From Neodiprion pinetum (lineage: Eukaryota; Arthropoda; Insecta; Hymenoptera; Diprionidae), in NCBI RefSeq assembly GCF_021155775.2, contig NC_060236.1:25558238-25622237 (forward strand): a DNA stretch of 64,000 nt, written 5' to 3'. The translations under genes and the position numbers were made by a program. This document shows positions 26,754 through 39,080 of this stretch, piece after piece. Below the pieces are notes generated by a model, which was given only the letters and a program-made list of their open reading frames with translations, did not search any database and was not told where the DNA came from. How positions within the stretch are numbered: the first letter of the stretch is position 1; every line of letters begins with the position of its first letter.

Positions 26754-27867
26754 CTATGACGATATAAGATTACTGCTGTGGGTTTTTTGGTGCTTCTTGA
26801 GGAATGTGTTGGAGACAAATCCTTTTTTGCAAATTAAACATTGATATGGTCGTTGCCCAGTGTGGTATCGCATATGAAAGACCAAGGAAGTTCTCTGGGT
26901 GAAGCCTTTGCCACATTGCAAACAAATGTGCGGTTTTTCCCCCGTATGCGTGCGTTGATGTAGTTTTACATTTTCTCGAGAACTAAAATGTTTTCCACAT
27001 ATTTCGCAGCTGACTGGTTTTTCACCAGTATGCGTCCTTGTGTGTGTTACCAAAACACTTTGGGAGGAAACCTGCTTTCCGCAAAGGTCACAGAGGAAGG
27101 TTTTCAAATTTTGTTCTACCCCATGACATGATTTCATATGCCGCATCAAAAGTCTTTTGTATGGAAAATTCGAGGAGCAAACGGCACAATTATATCTATC
27201 GATAATTTGCATCAATTCAGGGTGATGTACTCGTTTATGAACCAGTAAATTATTCTTATAAGGATAAGACTTTGGACAAAGCTCACAGGTATAAGGTTTT
27301 TTACCAGAGTGAACATTCTTGTGCTCAACATACTCTTTCTTAGAGAGAAAACCCTTATTGCATAATTCACATTTATAAGCGTAATCCTTGGCATGTCTCC
27401 GCCTGTGATATTCCAAATTTGCTTTTTGATTACACGAGTAACTGCAGATATCGCAAGCGAATATCTTTATTCCAGTGTGTATTAGTTTGTGTCTTTTGAT
27501 GTTCATCGGACTACGAAACGCTTTGCCGCATTGATCACATTTGAATGCACGTTCAATCCCATGCGCATTTTTCAAATGTTCAATGAGTTTAGTCATGTGA
27601 AAAAATACAGCATCACATTTTCTGCATTCGTGTATTGCTCGTTTGCTTGATTTACTCCATGAACTCCTGAAACAGAAAATAAGCTGAAGTGGCTGTTCTT
27701 TCTCCATGACTATAGGTTACCCTATATAGTCCCTTATAAGCTAATAACTGAACGTAAGTATCTAATATTACCTAAAGTAACTCTTCACCATATGCCATGT
27801 ATCTATCGGCTCTAAGATTATAACACTCAAAATCTTTTCAGCAAGTTTGAAACAGCCTAGGAAACAT
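26754..27867 (-). CDS. Finger module Z3: two exons, 10 C2H2 fingers
   Basis: Main exon 27666-26754 (303 residues) enters at TCTGTTTCAG with one base before the first codon. A small exon, 27867-27772 (31 codons), fits upstream: acceptor AATTTTAG with one base, open frame, ending in TTT AG|GTAATA, so the joined codon is AGG (Arg). Its sequence includes KLAEKILSVIILEPIDTWHM. Ten C2H2 fingers start about 13 residues into the main exon. The last fingers carry TGEKPVSC, TGEKPHIC and TGQRPYQC linkers. It shares its finger order with Z1 and Z2. The small exon's donor is moderate and this join should be treated as likely, not certain. Confidence 0.8.
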
Positions 27868-28039
27868 CTAAAATTTAACAAATTACGACTATAGGGTTTA
27901 ATTTATACAGATTCTAATCATACCAAGTAAATTATTACAGTGGCTTATTGGAGCATGGAGTTTTATATTTATACACAAATTTACGCGGTACAGTGATACC
28001 TCACTTTTGCTATTAGAGGAAGGATGTTGTATTTACAAG

Positions 28040-29144
28040 TCATTTATTCTCTGGAGAGTTTTTGTATTTGTCGAGGCAATCTGCTTCAAACTGTTTTAAT
28101 ATATCCTCAATATATAATGGCGGAAGTGGAGGTAATGGCCCTGGGTGTGTCTTTCTGTGACAAATCAATCCAGGCTTTTGCGTAAACGACTTGCCACAGA
28201 TATCGCATACATAAGGACGCTGACCAGTATGAGTTAGGATATGCTGCCTTTGAGCACCGGAACGAGCGAAAGATTTCTCACACACGGGGCAAGGGTAGGG
28301 CTTGTCGCCAGTATGTGTTCTCATATGAACTGCTAATGAACATTTTTCAGAAAATGTCTTGCCGCACTCTTCGCATATCACTTTTTCATTATGCCACTGA
28401 ACATGCTGGTCCAAATTTTCTTGAGATACCATTCGTTTTGGGCAAATAGAACATTTGAACTGTGGCTTGTAATGAGCAAACTTCTGGTGCACTTTCAAGG
28501 TGTGTTTATCAACACATGATTTTCCACAGACGTCGCATACTACAGGTGGGTTTCCGCTGTGATACTTGATCACATGCGTTCTTAGGTCATTTTTGATTTT
28601 GTACGCCTTTCCGCATACCTCGCAAGAGAAATTGTAAACGTCTGTATGTTTTCTTATGAAATGGGCCTCAAGAATACGTTTATTCTTGCTGACATAATTG
28701 CAGACATTACAAGGATATTCCAATTTGACGTCCTCTTGTGATCCATGGGTCTTCAAATGCAGGTCAAGATCAATCTCACTTTTAAAGGGTTTCAGGCAAG
28801 TCTCACACCTGTACGTATGCATTTTCACATGTTTAACAAACAGTGTTCGTTTTGCAAATTTAACACTGCAAATGTTGCACGAGTACCTTTCATAGAGCGA
28901 CTCAACCTTTTCTCCTTCTGCTTGTTCAACCAGTTTCAGTACATCAATATCTTGAGGGACTTTACTGGGCGGCTTTCCATCTGAACTTATCAAGATATAT
29001 GATTTTGGCAGCACAACGGCATATTCAGGCGATAAAGATTTTGGGAGTATCAACTTTGGCTTCGATTGTTTCTGTGTCACGACGGCCCTTGATCTCTTCT
29101 CTTGATGTTGTTTTCTTAGTAACAGTGGGTCAGGCATAGATATC
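28040..29144 (-). CDS. Finger module Z4: terminal exon with 9 C2H2 fingers
   Basis: The exon enters at TTTTTCTAG with one base, then encodes 367 residues. The leader starts ISMPDPLLLRKQ and is basic and proline-containing (KLILPKSLSPEYAVVLPKSY). Nine fingers run from about residue 89 to 335. The last two, ARSGAQRQH and TQKPGLICH, are joined by a HTGQRPYVC linker. The tail HPGPLPPLPPLYIEDILKQF defines the central subfamily. The final codons AAT AAA TGA contain an AATAAA hexamer. It begins the block Z4-Z15. Finger 5 (CVDKHTLKVHQKFAH) is preceded by the NPPVVCDVCG linker typical of this subfamily. Confidence 0.88.
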
Positions 29145-29944
29145 CTAGAAAAACAAATTTTTTTCATCATTTAAATATATATTCGTTGCTGCTAGTAGTA
29201 GCTAGTAGTTGGCTCTGTAGTTGTAAATATCTAATCAAAGTTCGATTGGAATTTGGGACTGGACGCAGCTTATACCTATCCTTTAAAAATCAAATCATGG
29301 GAGATATTGGAATTGAAACACCACAATTAAATGGTACGAAATGAACTAAGATACATGGGTTTAGATACATTTCATTCAACGTTTTATTGTACTGTACAAG
29401 AATAGTAAGGTCAAGACAAACTAAAAACCTTGGTATTGTAGCTTTCAGAAATTTTGATATTCTTTGTCGATAACCATGTTTTAAATACGCTTCTGCTGTA
29501 CAAAATTAAATTCAAGTAACTTCGGAAGTCTCTAAATTTCCTAAACCACACTGTTGTGTTGAATCCAACTAAGAACGTGTGTTTTTAAAGATGACCAAAT
29601 CTATCATGTAATGAATAAACAAACTAGTGACATGCTTCATTTGACTGTATCGAAGAAATGATAGATATTATTGTTTGAAGTGTAGAGTAAATCTGGCATA
29701 CTCAGTGGTATTTCAAATAAGACTTTCAGAAGCTGGATGCCTGAAAAAAAATGTTGCTAATGGACACCTTACTCCAAATTTGACCTTAATCAAATTAATC
29801 TCATAAATCATCTGTGAGAGATTGAAAAAAAAAAACAAAATAAATTTCAAAACAAGTTTCTACTTCGAACAACAACTTTTCAACTCGTTTTCTTCATTAT
29901 TGCCACCTTTTACATTTACCAACAAGCCTATAAAACACAATCAA
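29145..29944 (-). other. Spacer Z4-Z5
   Basis: 800 AT-rich bases. No exon, promoter element or canonical poly(A) hexamer close to the Z5 stop. Confidence 0.55.
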
Positions 29945-31031
29945 TCAATCTTGGACCTCTTTTGGATGATCTTTTGTATCCCTAGATAAACCCTGGAGAA
30001 TGCTATCAATATAAACTCTGGGTAGTGGCGGATGAGAACCGGGATGTGATTTTCTATGACTGGTTAGCCCGGGCTTCTGGGTGAATGTCTTGCCGCATAT
30101 GTCACATACGTAGGGCCGTTTTCCAGTGTGAATGAGCAGATGTTGTCTGAGAGTATTCCTGCGAGCAAATGACTGAGCGCATACGGTGCAGGAGTAAGGT
30201 TTAATACCGGTGTGCGATCGCATATGGACTTCCAAATCGTACGGGATGTGAAACATTTTTCCACATTGTTCACATACAACTCTCTCCTTGGTTTCGTGCC
30301 AGTGAAGGTGCTGCTCAAGCCCTTTTTGGGAGACAAGCCGCCGTTTACAAATTTTACAAACATGCTCTGGCTTCTCGTGAATATACTTTATGTGAGACTT
30401 CAAAGCGTGTAAATTCTTACTTTCATGACCGCAAACTTCACAGACAATAGGTGGATTGCCGCTGTGCATCTGGTTAATGTGTTGTTTTAGATTATTTTGT
30501 ATTTTAAATAGTTTACTACAAAATTTACATGAGAACTGATAGTTGTCTGTGTGTTTTCTGACGAAATGATCCCTCAGTGTCCACTTTTTATTACTCTTGT
30601 ATTCACATACGCTGCACTCGTGCATTTGTGGCCCGTGAATTTCCTCCATATGAAGTTTAAGGTCCCGTTTCAGGGCAAAGGTTTTCGCGCACGTCATGCA
30701 TTTGTAGGCGTGCTGTTTTATGTGCGATGCAAGCTTATTTTTATTAAAATATACTTTTTCGCATAAGTCACATTGCAATTTTATTCCCTTCTTTGTATTC
30801 TTACTTTGATCCAATTTCGTATCACGTATTTCAAAGTTTACTTCAGTCTCTCCAAGCATAACACTGGGTCTGTTATTACTCTTACGCTTCTTTCGGGTTT
30901 CCTTGGTAACCTTTTCTATTATCTCAATCATCAATTCCGGTGTGCGTTCATTATTCAAAAAGTGCACACTTGTTGCAGAAGATACTCGACATTGCGATAA
31001 TGGAATGCTCAAGGGATCTGATGGTATGAGT
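29945..31031 (-). CDS. Finger module Z5: terminal exon with 9 C2H2 fingers
   Basis: The exon enters at TCTGTTTTAG with one base and encodes 361 residues. The leader begins LIPSDPLSIPLSQ, sharing the 'SDPL' start with Z4 and Z6, and contains a basic run (KETRKKRKSNNR) that could serve as a nuclear localisation signal. Nine fingers begin at about residue 87. Finger 3 (CSVCEYKSNKKWTLRDHFV) and the NPPIVCEVCG junction are subfamily hallmarks. The final pair is ARRNTLRQH and TQKPGLTSH. The tail HPGSHPPLPRVYIDSILQGL ends the protein. There is no usable methionine in front of the fingers within the exon's own leader start. Confidence 0.88.
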
Positions 31032-32568
31032 CTAAAACAGAAAAAGGGCAGAGACACCATTTCAGTTACATCAAAGGATGAGGTTTAATGGCCATAAAAT
31101 TTAAATACTTACTTGATAAATATGGTAGATATAATTAATCCGACAGTCATATTATACAAATTAATTATTACTTTATTTGTCAACATATCGCTTGATGGGT
31201 ACCCATGGAAAATTGGTATTCTTAACACTGAAAGCCATATGTTCCATGTACAGAGCTCAATTAGGGATTAGAAAAGACAATATTGATAAAGTAACGGTTT
31301 TATTACATCACAGAGACATATTACGATAAAACGATTTTTGTTTTATGGTGACGAGAGTCAGAAATGAAAATCAATTATTGTACCTTTTCCTTTTACAAAT
31401 CAACCCGGATTCCTAAGTAAAAGTTGGTCACATGTGACACATGGTATTGGTAAATTACCTCTGTGAAACTGCTCCATGCAATGCCTCAGATGGTTTACAT
31501 TCACATGAAATAAGTATTTAAAGATCCTTTCAAACTACGTAGTTTATAGTTTCTCATGCCACAATCATATACCTGTGCCTATGTACTTGTTTTGTGTAAA
31601 TTTTGAGTAGTGCTATCGACTAGGTTTTAACAGGACTTTGCAACTTGTATGTACGCTGCATTATTGTTCCGTGAAACAACATGATTTTAATTATGGAATA
31701 TAACATTAGAGTAATATTCCAATTCCCATTTTCCGTAGTAGACTCATTGATGTAGGATTGGGAATTTATGCCAGCCTCATATCAGCATAGACCTTCGCTT
31801 CCCGACTATTATTTGAAATTTGGTAAAGTAATCAATACTTTGTAATTTCATATTGTAAGTGGACAGGCATGTTTGAGGAGTAAGATGATTTTTTCCTAAA
31901 ACAAAGTCATTTGATGATTAATGTCATTTGCCATGAATAAGATTTGATATGAACAATGAATGTATCGTGTTAACGATATGCTTACATACCAATATCGTAC
32001 GTAGAGTTTAGAGCTGTATTACCGTAAGTAGAAATATTGAAACTAGCCTGGAAAATTATCCAATATAAATACAATCTTATCCTATAATAATACTACTACA
32101 TTAGAATATTGTAATAAAAGTTTCGATGATTATACACTGACTACGTTTTCAGTTTTACAGTGATGCAATCTTCATCAATGCGTAACAAAGTGAATGTTGC
32201 ACAGTCAAAACAAACCTGCTTATCTCGATGAACATTCGTTTCCATGTATTTTTTTCTTAAGCATATAATTTCCATCATATGTACAAAATAAAAAAGCTAG
32301 TAATATTTTACAAAGATATTTCACTAGCCAAACGCACAGCTGATTTACTTGTGAAAAATAAACTTAAAAAATGAACATTCTCAAACCGTTAATCACATTA
32401 AATTTTGATGAATTAATGTCTATTTATGCATCGGTTCAGCAATGGCGTTAAAAACCATTATTCAAATGCAAGGAAGCTCGTTAGGATAAAACCTTGCAGT
32501 GTGGGAACTAGGCTCCTTACTTAATACAAAGACGATAGGGATAAATTTCATCTCGTACTTGTAGCTGG
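31032..32568 (-). other. Spacer Z5-Z6
   Basis: 1.5 kb of AT-rich sequence. A strong donor consensus (ATCAA|GTAAGT, near 31114) ends a stretch open on the minus strand, and could mark a small private exon of Z5. The acceptor is ambiguous, so I do not call it. Confidence 0.45.
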
Positions 32569-33652
32569 TTACGTGTTTCCACTCTGATCTGCACTGCTAT
32601 TTTTGCCAGCATACTCTCTGGCAAATTCTGTAATGATGGTCTTAATGGAGACGGCTGGCAGTGGGGGCAAAGGTCCGGGGTGTCTCTTCCTGTGACATAT
32701 CAAACCAGGTTTTTGAGCAAATGCCTGGCCACAGATATCACATATGTAGGGTCGTTTTCCCGTATGAATGAGGACATGCTGTTCCTGAGCGGTTTGACGT
32801 CTGAAGGTTTTTCCACACACTAAGCATGGAAAAGGCTTGATGCCTGTGTGGACTCGTATATGAGAATCCAAATCACGACCACGGAATCTTTTCCCACATG
32901 TCGGACAAACAATCTTCTCTTTATTTTCATGCCACAACAAGTGCTGCTTGAGATTCTCCTGCGTTGTCATTCCTCGCTTGCAAATATTACACTCAAACTC
33001 AGGTTTGTAATGGCGATACTTCATATGTGCTTTGAGGGCATGTAAATTTTTACTAAAGTGCCCACAGACGTCGCATACTATGGGCGGATTTCCACTGTGA
33101 TTTTGCTTCATGTGGTGATTCAAAGCTTTCTTTATTTTAAACTGCTTGCCGCAAGAGTCACAGGAAAAATTAAACGCACTGGTATGAAGGCGAATGAAGT
33201 GGTTTTTCAAAGTTCCTTTGTTGTTACTTTTGTAGTCGCAGACACTGCATTCGTACAACTGCGGTCTGTGTATTTTTTCAAAGTGTGTACTGAGGTATCG
33301 CTTCAAGCTAAAAGTTTTCCCACATTCTGTACACTTGTGTCTGTGCTGCTTTAGATGTTCTGCTAGATTGCTTTTTTTTAGGAATGTCTTCTGACATGAA
33401 TTACATTCGAACGTTTTCTTAGATCTTGTGACTCTTCTTACTGGCTTACTATTCCTTGTCTCCACAATTGTATCTGGGTTTTTCGAAACAGAATCCAAAT
33501 GTGTTTCTTTACTCAGCAACTTAATGTCATCTCTAGCTACTTTTTTGTCAGGCCATATCATATACTCAGGAGTGCATTCAATTCTCACTATTTGTCTTTT
33601 TTGTACGACCACTTCATCCGATGAAACGCTCAAAGGATCAGCAGTCGATACC
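32569..33652 (-). CDS. Finger module Z6: terminal exon with 9 C2H2 fingers
   Basis: The exon enters at TTGTTCTAG with one base and encodes 360 residues. The leader starts VSTADPLSVSSDEVVV and continues VRIECTPEYM, the latter shared with Z7. Nine fingers begin at about residue 84. Finger 7 (CPTCGKRFRGRDLDSHIRVH) has only 11 residues between the second Cys and first His instead of 12, compared with Z7's CPTCGKTFREEYSLDVH. The last pair is RRQTAQEQH and AQKPGLICH, and the tail is HPGPLPPLPAVSIKTIITEF. Z7 is its nearest relative, so the pair is a recent duplication. Confidence 0.88.
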
Positions 33653-34077
33653 CTAGAACAAAGATATATTTATTAAAAAGCATTTTCAATCACTCGAAAT
33701 TAGTTTCATCAAGAGGTACAAGCTCGAGCATATCTACTAACTGGATCAGGGTTTAGTTTATCATTCTAAATCGTTAAGACGAGAAATGGTTCCTGAATTT
33801 CATTGAGTCAAATAAACACGACAACTTCCATTTTAGAGAATATATATACATATATTTCTTGAGTACATTGAATTGTTCGATTTCAATTTAATTTCACGCA
33901 ATTTCACCTACGTCGTTCCTCAATTCTACTTTTATTACACAGTATTTAACTATCATATTTTTCCTACAGTATGTCTTAAAACTATTTTTACTCAACAGAC
34001 TTACCATTGTAACCCAAGCTAAAGCACATTTCTTTGTCCAAAAAGTATTTAATAATGCGCAACTGGCGATGTGACAG
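33653..34077 (-). other. Spacer Z6-Z7
   Basis: 425 AT-rich bases. It contains the Z7 poly(A) signal and no coding exon. A 79-codon minus frame at 33894-34133 overlaps the end of Z7 in another frame and is not a gene. Confidence 0.6.
34048..34053 (-). terminator. Poly(A) signal ATTAAA of Z7
   Basis: Common variant hexamer 24 bases past the Z7 stop. Confidence 0.5.
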
Positions 34078-35119
34078 TCATTCTTTGTCATTGCAATGTC
34101 TCTGTACATAATCTCTTGTGAAGTCGTTGACAATATTTTTGACAGATACGGCAGGGAGTGGAGGTAGGGGGCCAGGGTGCCTTTTCCTATGGCATATTAA
34201 ACCTGGTTTTTGAGCAAAGGTTTGGCCGCAGACGTCGCAAAGATATGGACGTTTATCCATGTGAATTAAAATATGTTGTTCCTGTGCAGTCTGACGCGAA
34301 AATGACTTGCCGCAAACGGGACAAATGAAAGGCTTGACGCCAGTGTGGATCATCGTGTGAACGTCCAATGAATATTCTTCACGAAATGTTTTACCACATG
34401 TTGGACAAATCACTCTTTCCTTGGTCTGATGCCCCTGCATATGCCGATCCAAATACTCTTGAGTCGTCATTCTTCTTTTACAGAGTTTACATTTAAATTG
34501 TGGCTTGTGGTGGGCGTACTTTTTATGGCACTTTAGGGCATGGATGCTCTTATTGGTATGACCGCATATGTCGCAAACCAGAGGCGGATTCTCACTGTGA
34601 CTTCGGTTTATATGGGTTTGCAAGTCGTTCTTGATTTTAAAATCTTTATTACAAACGTTACACGAAAACTTGTATTCCTCTGTGTGCTTTCTGACAAAGT
34701 GGTCGTGTAGCGACCACTTGTTATTACTCACATGGTCACACGCAGTGCATGGATATTTTTCCGGCCCATGAGCGGATGCTACATGTGCTTTCAGTTTGTT
34801 CCTCGATTCAAATTTTTCATTGCAAGCGTCACAGATGTATTTATGAACACTCATATGCCTGATAAGTTTTCTTTTTAAAGAAAAACTAACGTTGCATGTA
34901 TCGCAGGAATAACTTTTGGCAACTAGAGCGGATTTCACCAAGATCTTGTTACAAATTCTAGTTGCATTCTTCCTTCTCTTCTTCAGATTGCGTGTACTAC
35001 TTTCACCATTAGGTTTCTTATTCTTCACTGTTGTCTCAGCACTAACTCCCTTCGATGAAGGCATCACATACTCAGAGGTGCATTCAATTCTAATTGCTTT
35101 GCAAAGCAGATTTGATATC
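34078..35119 (-). CDS. Finger module Z7: terminal exon with 9 C2H2 fingers
   Basis: The exon enters at TTGTGTTTTAG with one base and encodes 346 residues. The leader ISNLLCKAIRIECTSEYVMP is followed by a basic patch (RNLKKRRKNATR) suited to nuclear import. Nine fingers begin at about residue 72, with the subfamily order: two simple fingers, a 'CDHVSNNKWSLHDHF' finger, an 'FKIKNDL' finger, the NPPLVCDICG junction, and the last pair SRQTAQEQH and AQKPGLICH. Its linker HMDKRPYLC replaces the usual HTGKRPY, losing the TG. The tail is HPGPLPPLPAVSVKNIVNDF. It is closest to Z6. Confidence 0.88.
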
Positions 35120-35768
35120 CTAAAACACAAAATGTAAATACCAAAATTAATAATAGAATAACTACACACCATGACATCACTATGTTACTTACTTTGGCTT
35201 TATTTAACAGAGTCGTAAAGACCTGTGAAACATATTTTCAGTCTAAAACCCAATCTTGGTATGTAACGTTTTACAATTATCTTGAAATTTATATTCAAAA
35301 ATTATTGATGTTCTTACATCCATACAAATTACAGAAGAAGCACGCACACAAATTTAATCACACAGCCAGGCCCTGCGCTACATGTTTTCTACTAAAGGAA
35401 AATTCACAAAATAAAGAAATTTATTTCAGCCATCAATTGGTACAAAGATTTGACAATGAACCGTCTTAAGCAACTATTTGCACTGAGGTGAGTGTATGAT
35501 AATTGTAATGTTGTTAAGTTATAGTTGGTACGCTATAATAGGTAATTATATTTTTCTCGGTGTAGTTATGCCAGACACTGAAGAAATAATCCCGAATACC
35601 TGCGAAAATTTGCATAAGTTGAAAGAACAGGATAAGTTCGTCGTTATAGGTGTTATCTTATCTTTTGCTTCTTTTTCACAACAGACAAGGTATTGTCCGA
35701 GCGCACGTTAATGAGAATTGAATGACAAAATAAATTCATGTAAAAGCAACTATTATTCTGAAATTGGT
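35120..35768 (-). other. Spacer Z7-Z8
   Basis: 649 AT-rich bases. Only meaningless short frames, and no canonical poly(A) hexamer near the Z8 stop. Confidence 0.55.
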
Positions 35769-37134
35769 TTAGTCCTGATCGTCCTTTTTAAACCCTGCAA
35801 GATCGTTGACGATATCACCGATTGGCATCACAGGTAGCGGAGGATGGGTTCCAGGATGAGTTTTTCGATGGCATATTAAGCCTGGTTTCTGGGTGAAAGC
35901 CTTGCCACATATGTCGCACACAAATGGTCGCTTTCCAGTGTGAATCAAGAGATGTTGTCGTAGTTGAGATCGACGAGCAAATGGTTTACTACAGATAGGG
36001 CAGAGGTGCGGTTTGTTACCCGTATGTATAGACATGTGCCTCTTAAAAGAGTCTTTTTTGTTGAACGTCTTTCCGCATTCGGCGCACATGATCCTTTCCT
36101 TCTTTTCGTGCTGCAGAAGCAAATGTTGGTCTAAATTCTCCTGAGTTACCATTCGTCGTTTGCAAATGTGACACTCAAACTTGGGTTTGTAGTGAGCCCA
36201 CTTCTGATGGACGTACAATGAGCCACTGTTACGGCATGATTTACCACACAAATCGCACATTGTGGGTTTCTCTTTATGATGAAACCTGACATGAGTTGTC
36301 AAGTCCCCTTTCACCTTAAACTTTTTGGAACAAAATTTACATGGGTACTCGTAAGAGTCCGTGTGCTTCCGAGTAAAGTGTGACTGCAGAGAATGTTTGG
36401 ACCTGCACACAAATCCACACGCCTCACAGGGGAATAGCAGTGATGATTTGGAGCGTGTTTCGTGTTGCCGCTCAAGATGAGCAATGAATGAAGATTTTTT
36501 TGAACTCCTGAAATCACATACGGCGCATACATAGGCCCCATTTTCTTCGATGCAAACTTTCTTCTTGTGCGTCCATGCGACGTGCTTCCGAAATGCTATT
36601 TCTGTGTCAAAAGTTTTTGAACAAACCTTACACTTGAGGGATCGTATGATCGAATCTGGCAAAGGTGTCACGTGTTCAGAAAAAAACTGATTGTTCGATT
36701 CTTCTGAAAGTTCGTTATCTTGATTTATAGATTCCGTAACATTCTCAGCCAATTTTTCAATAGTAACGGTATTTCCTTCCATTTTTACTTGATACAAGTC
36801 GCCTATTGTGCGTCCGTTTTCAACTTTATCGAGTGCTCTGTCTTCATCACTGACAATAGGTGATTCGTGATTTTCAGTTAGTCCCAACTCAGACTCATTC
36901 TCACTCCCTGGCACAGGCTCATTTTTATAGCTTTCTTCAGCAGCGACATTGATATCATTATCGACCTCATTTAGTTGCTTATCGCTTACAGTTTCAGAGA
37001 AACAGCTAGCAGGGAGAAAGGCGTAACAGGGCTTGTCATCAAATTCGATAATCTGCCATTCTTGCATAATTACAGACTCCTTGCCAAATATAAATATTCC
37101 ATGGTGTTTTTCTGTGTCCTTGGCTGATAAAAAT
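35769..37134 (-). CDS. Finger module Z8: terminal exon with 9 C2H2 fingers
   Basis: The exon enters at TCTGTTTCAG with one base and encodes 454 residues. The leader contains GIFIFGKESVIMQEWQIIEF followed by CYAFLPAS, nearly repeated in Z9, then a long acidic region (residues 45-160) with the SUMO-type motif VKME. Nine fingers begin at about residue 168. The last pair is ARRSQLRQH and TQKPGLICH, with HTGNKPHLC and HTGKRPFVC linkers. The tail is HPGTHPPLPVMPIGDIVNDL. A methionine at module residue 23 could be mistaken for a start, but the frame is open and conserved upstream of it to the acceptor. Confidence 0.9.
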
Positions 37135-37786
37135 CTGAAACAGAAGTTAAGGAAGTATTATTAGGATTCACATAATTTGCATAGTAGAGGCAACTTACTT
37201 GTCGTATGAAAGGTACCAGCTTTGAATCAAGAGATGGTATAATATTTACATATAACCTAACATTGATAATTGTGTTTAAAAATTTACCGGTTAGCACAAA
37301 TACCTGTGAATATTAGATCTCAGATTGGTATCCCAACTACAAAAGAGTTCAGAGTGCACCATAAATCCAGATCACAATTGTATGCAACATAAATAATAAT
37401 TCTTTGAATATTTTACAAATTTTATTATTTTCATACGTCTCTATAATATGCACTACACATTCGAATAATAAACATAACAATAAAATGTCCAGAAATAAAC
37501 AAAATGAGAAAATCAAAAATAAATTCATCGAGACGTCAATGATAATGCTTGTCCATCATAAATTGTGATAGTAACGGAGATTTAATTTAATAATGTTATT
37601 AAATAAAATTCTTTTAGTTGCTATACAAAGTATGATATACTATTGAATTCGGTTCTCTCAATCACAATATTGTATGTCAGCACAATCATATTAACCAAGA
37701 TCAGATAATATAATATCTGAAATAAAGCATGGTCATGCCACAGAACTAATAGCATATTAATAAGCATGCCTGTAGCTTACGTTAGA
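37135..37786 (-). other. Spacer Z8-Z9
   Basis: 652 AT-rich bases. A donor consensus (CGACAA|GTAAGT near 37195) ends a 75-codon minus frame in the wrong phase, so it is not called an exon. Confidence 0.5.
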
Positions 37787-39080
37787 CTATTTTTTCATGA
37801 AATCATTTATAATATGGTCAATGTGAACAACTGGCAAAGGAGGGTGTACACCTGGATGTGATTTCCTATGACAAATTAGTCCTGGTTTCTGAGTGAACGC
37901 TTTGCCACAAATATCACAAACATAGGGACGTTTGCCAGTATGAATTAAAAGATGCTGGCGAAAAGCTGTACGGCGAGCAAACGCTTTACCACAAATCGTA
38001 CACGTGTGTGGTCTATCTCCGGTGTGAGTCATCATATGCTGTTTCAGCCGGTGATTTTCAGTGAAAGATTTACCGCACTCCTCGCACACAAAGATTTCTC
38101 GCCTTTCATGTTGTAGTAAAATATGTTGATCGAGATTAAATTGGGTAACCATGCGACGGTGGCAAATGTGGCACTCGTACTTTGGTTTAAAATGGGCCCA
38201 TTTTTGATGAACGTAAAGAGAGTTACTGTTTGAACAAGTTTTTCCACAGACGTCGCATATTCTAGGTCCTTCTTTGTGCTTAAATCTTACGTGAAGTCTC
38301 ATATCACCCTTGACTTTGAACTTTTTACCACATATCTCGCAGACATATTTGTAGTCAGCAGCATGTTTTCTCTCAAGATGTTCCTTCAATCGACGTCTAC
38401 TCTGGCACTTGAATTCGCAAATGTCACACAAATACTCCTCATGCTCCTTCTGATGTGTTGCATGCTTCCTTGCGACGTGCGAGTGAAGGGTCGTCCTTTT
38501 TTTGCATTCAAATTTGCAATATGTACAGACAAACACAATAGGATCTTTAGTCTTCTCGTGTTCCATATCTACATGCATTTCAAACGCCATCAACGTTTTG
38601 CAAGTTTTCGGACATACTTTGCATTTGTACTTATGGGCTCGGTGATTATGAAATTTTATATTGTGCCTCCTCAGCATGATCTCGAGATCAAAATCTATGT
38701 TACATGCACTGCATGAATAAGTACTCTCCAGTTCAACCACACTAGGGATCGCAATCTGTACCCTTGATGGCAATTCGGTATAACTTGAATTACTTTCAAC
38801 TTTAACTTGGCAGTAATCGCTAAGTTCGTTGAGATCTACGTTTGCGTTGCTTTCCTGATCATTGCTAACAAGAGTGCCTTCGTTATCTGATAATAACTTT
38901 TCAATATCTTCAGTTTCCTCGTCCAGATTATGCTCTTCTTCGTCAAGTGCAACTAAGTCCTTTAAATGATTTGCTGGGAGAAATGCATAATAAAGGCAAC
39001 CTTCAAATTCCACAATTTGCCATGGTTGCATGAAGATTGACTCCTTCCCGAACATAAATCGACCACTGGTGCATATTTTC
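37787..39080 (-). CDS. Finger module Z9: terminal exon with 10 C2H2 fingers
   Basis: The exon enters at TTGTGTTTTAG with one base and encodes 430 residues. The leader KICTSGRFMFGKESIFMQPW and YYAFLPANHL matches Z8, followed by an acidic region with the SUMO-type motif VKVE. Ten fingers begin at about residue 123. Compared with Z8 there is an extra 'CDICEFKCQSRRRLKEHL' finger. The last pair is ARRTAFRQH and TQKPGLICH and the tail is HPGVHPPLPVVHIDHIINDF. Z8, Z9 and Z10 form a sub-block by leader and tail. Confidence 0.9.

Noticed and set aside
31100..31240. Possible private exon of Z5
   Set aside because: Good donor and open frame, but two candidate acceptors give different phases and the peptide looks unconstrained.
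33894..34133. 79-codon minus frame after Z7
   Set aside because: It overlaps the Z7 end in another frame and its own 3' UTR. Considered chance.
37070..37297. 75-codon frame with donor GTAAGT upstream of Z8
   Set aside because: The frame leaves in phase 0, does not fit the one-base entry of Z8, and has an in-frame stop in the fitting phase.
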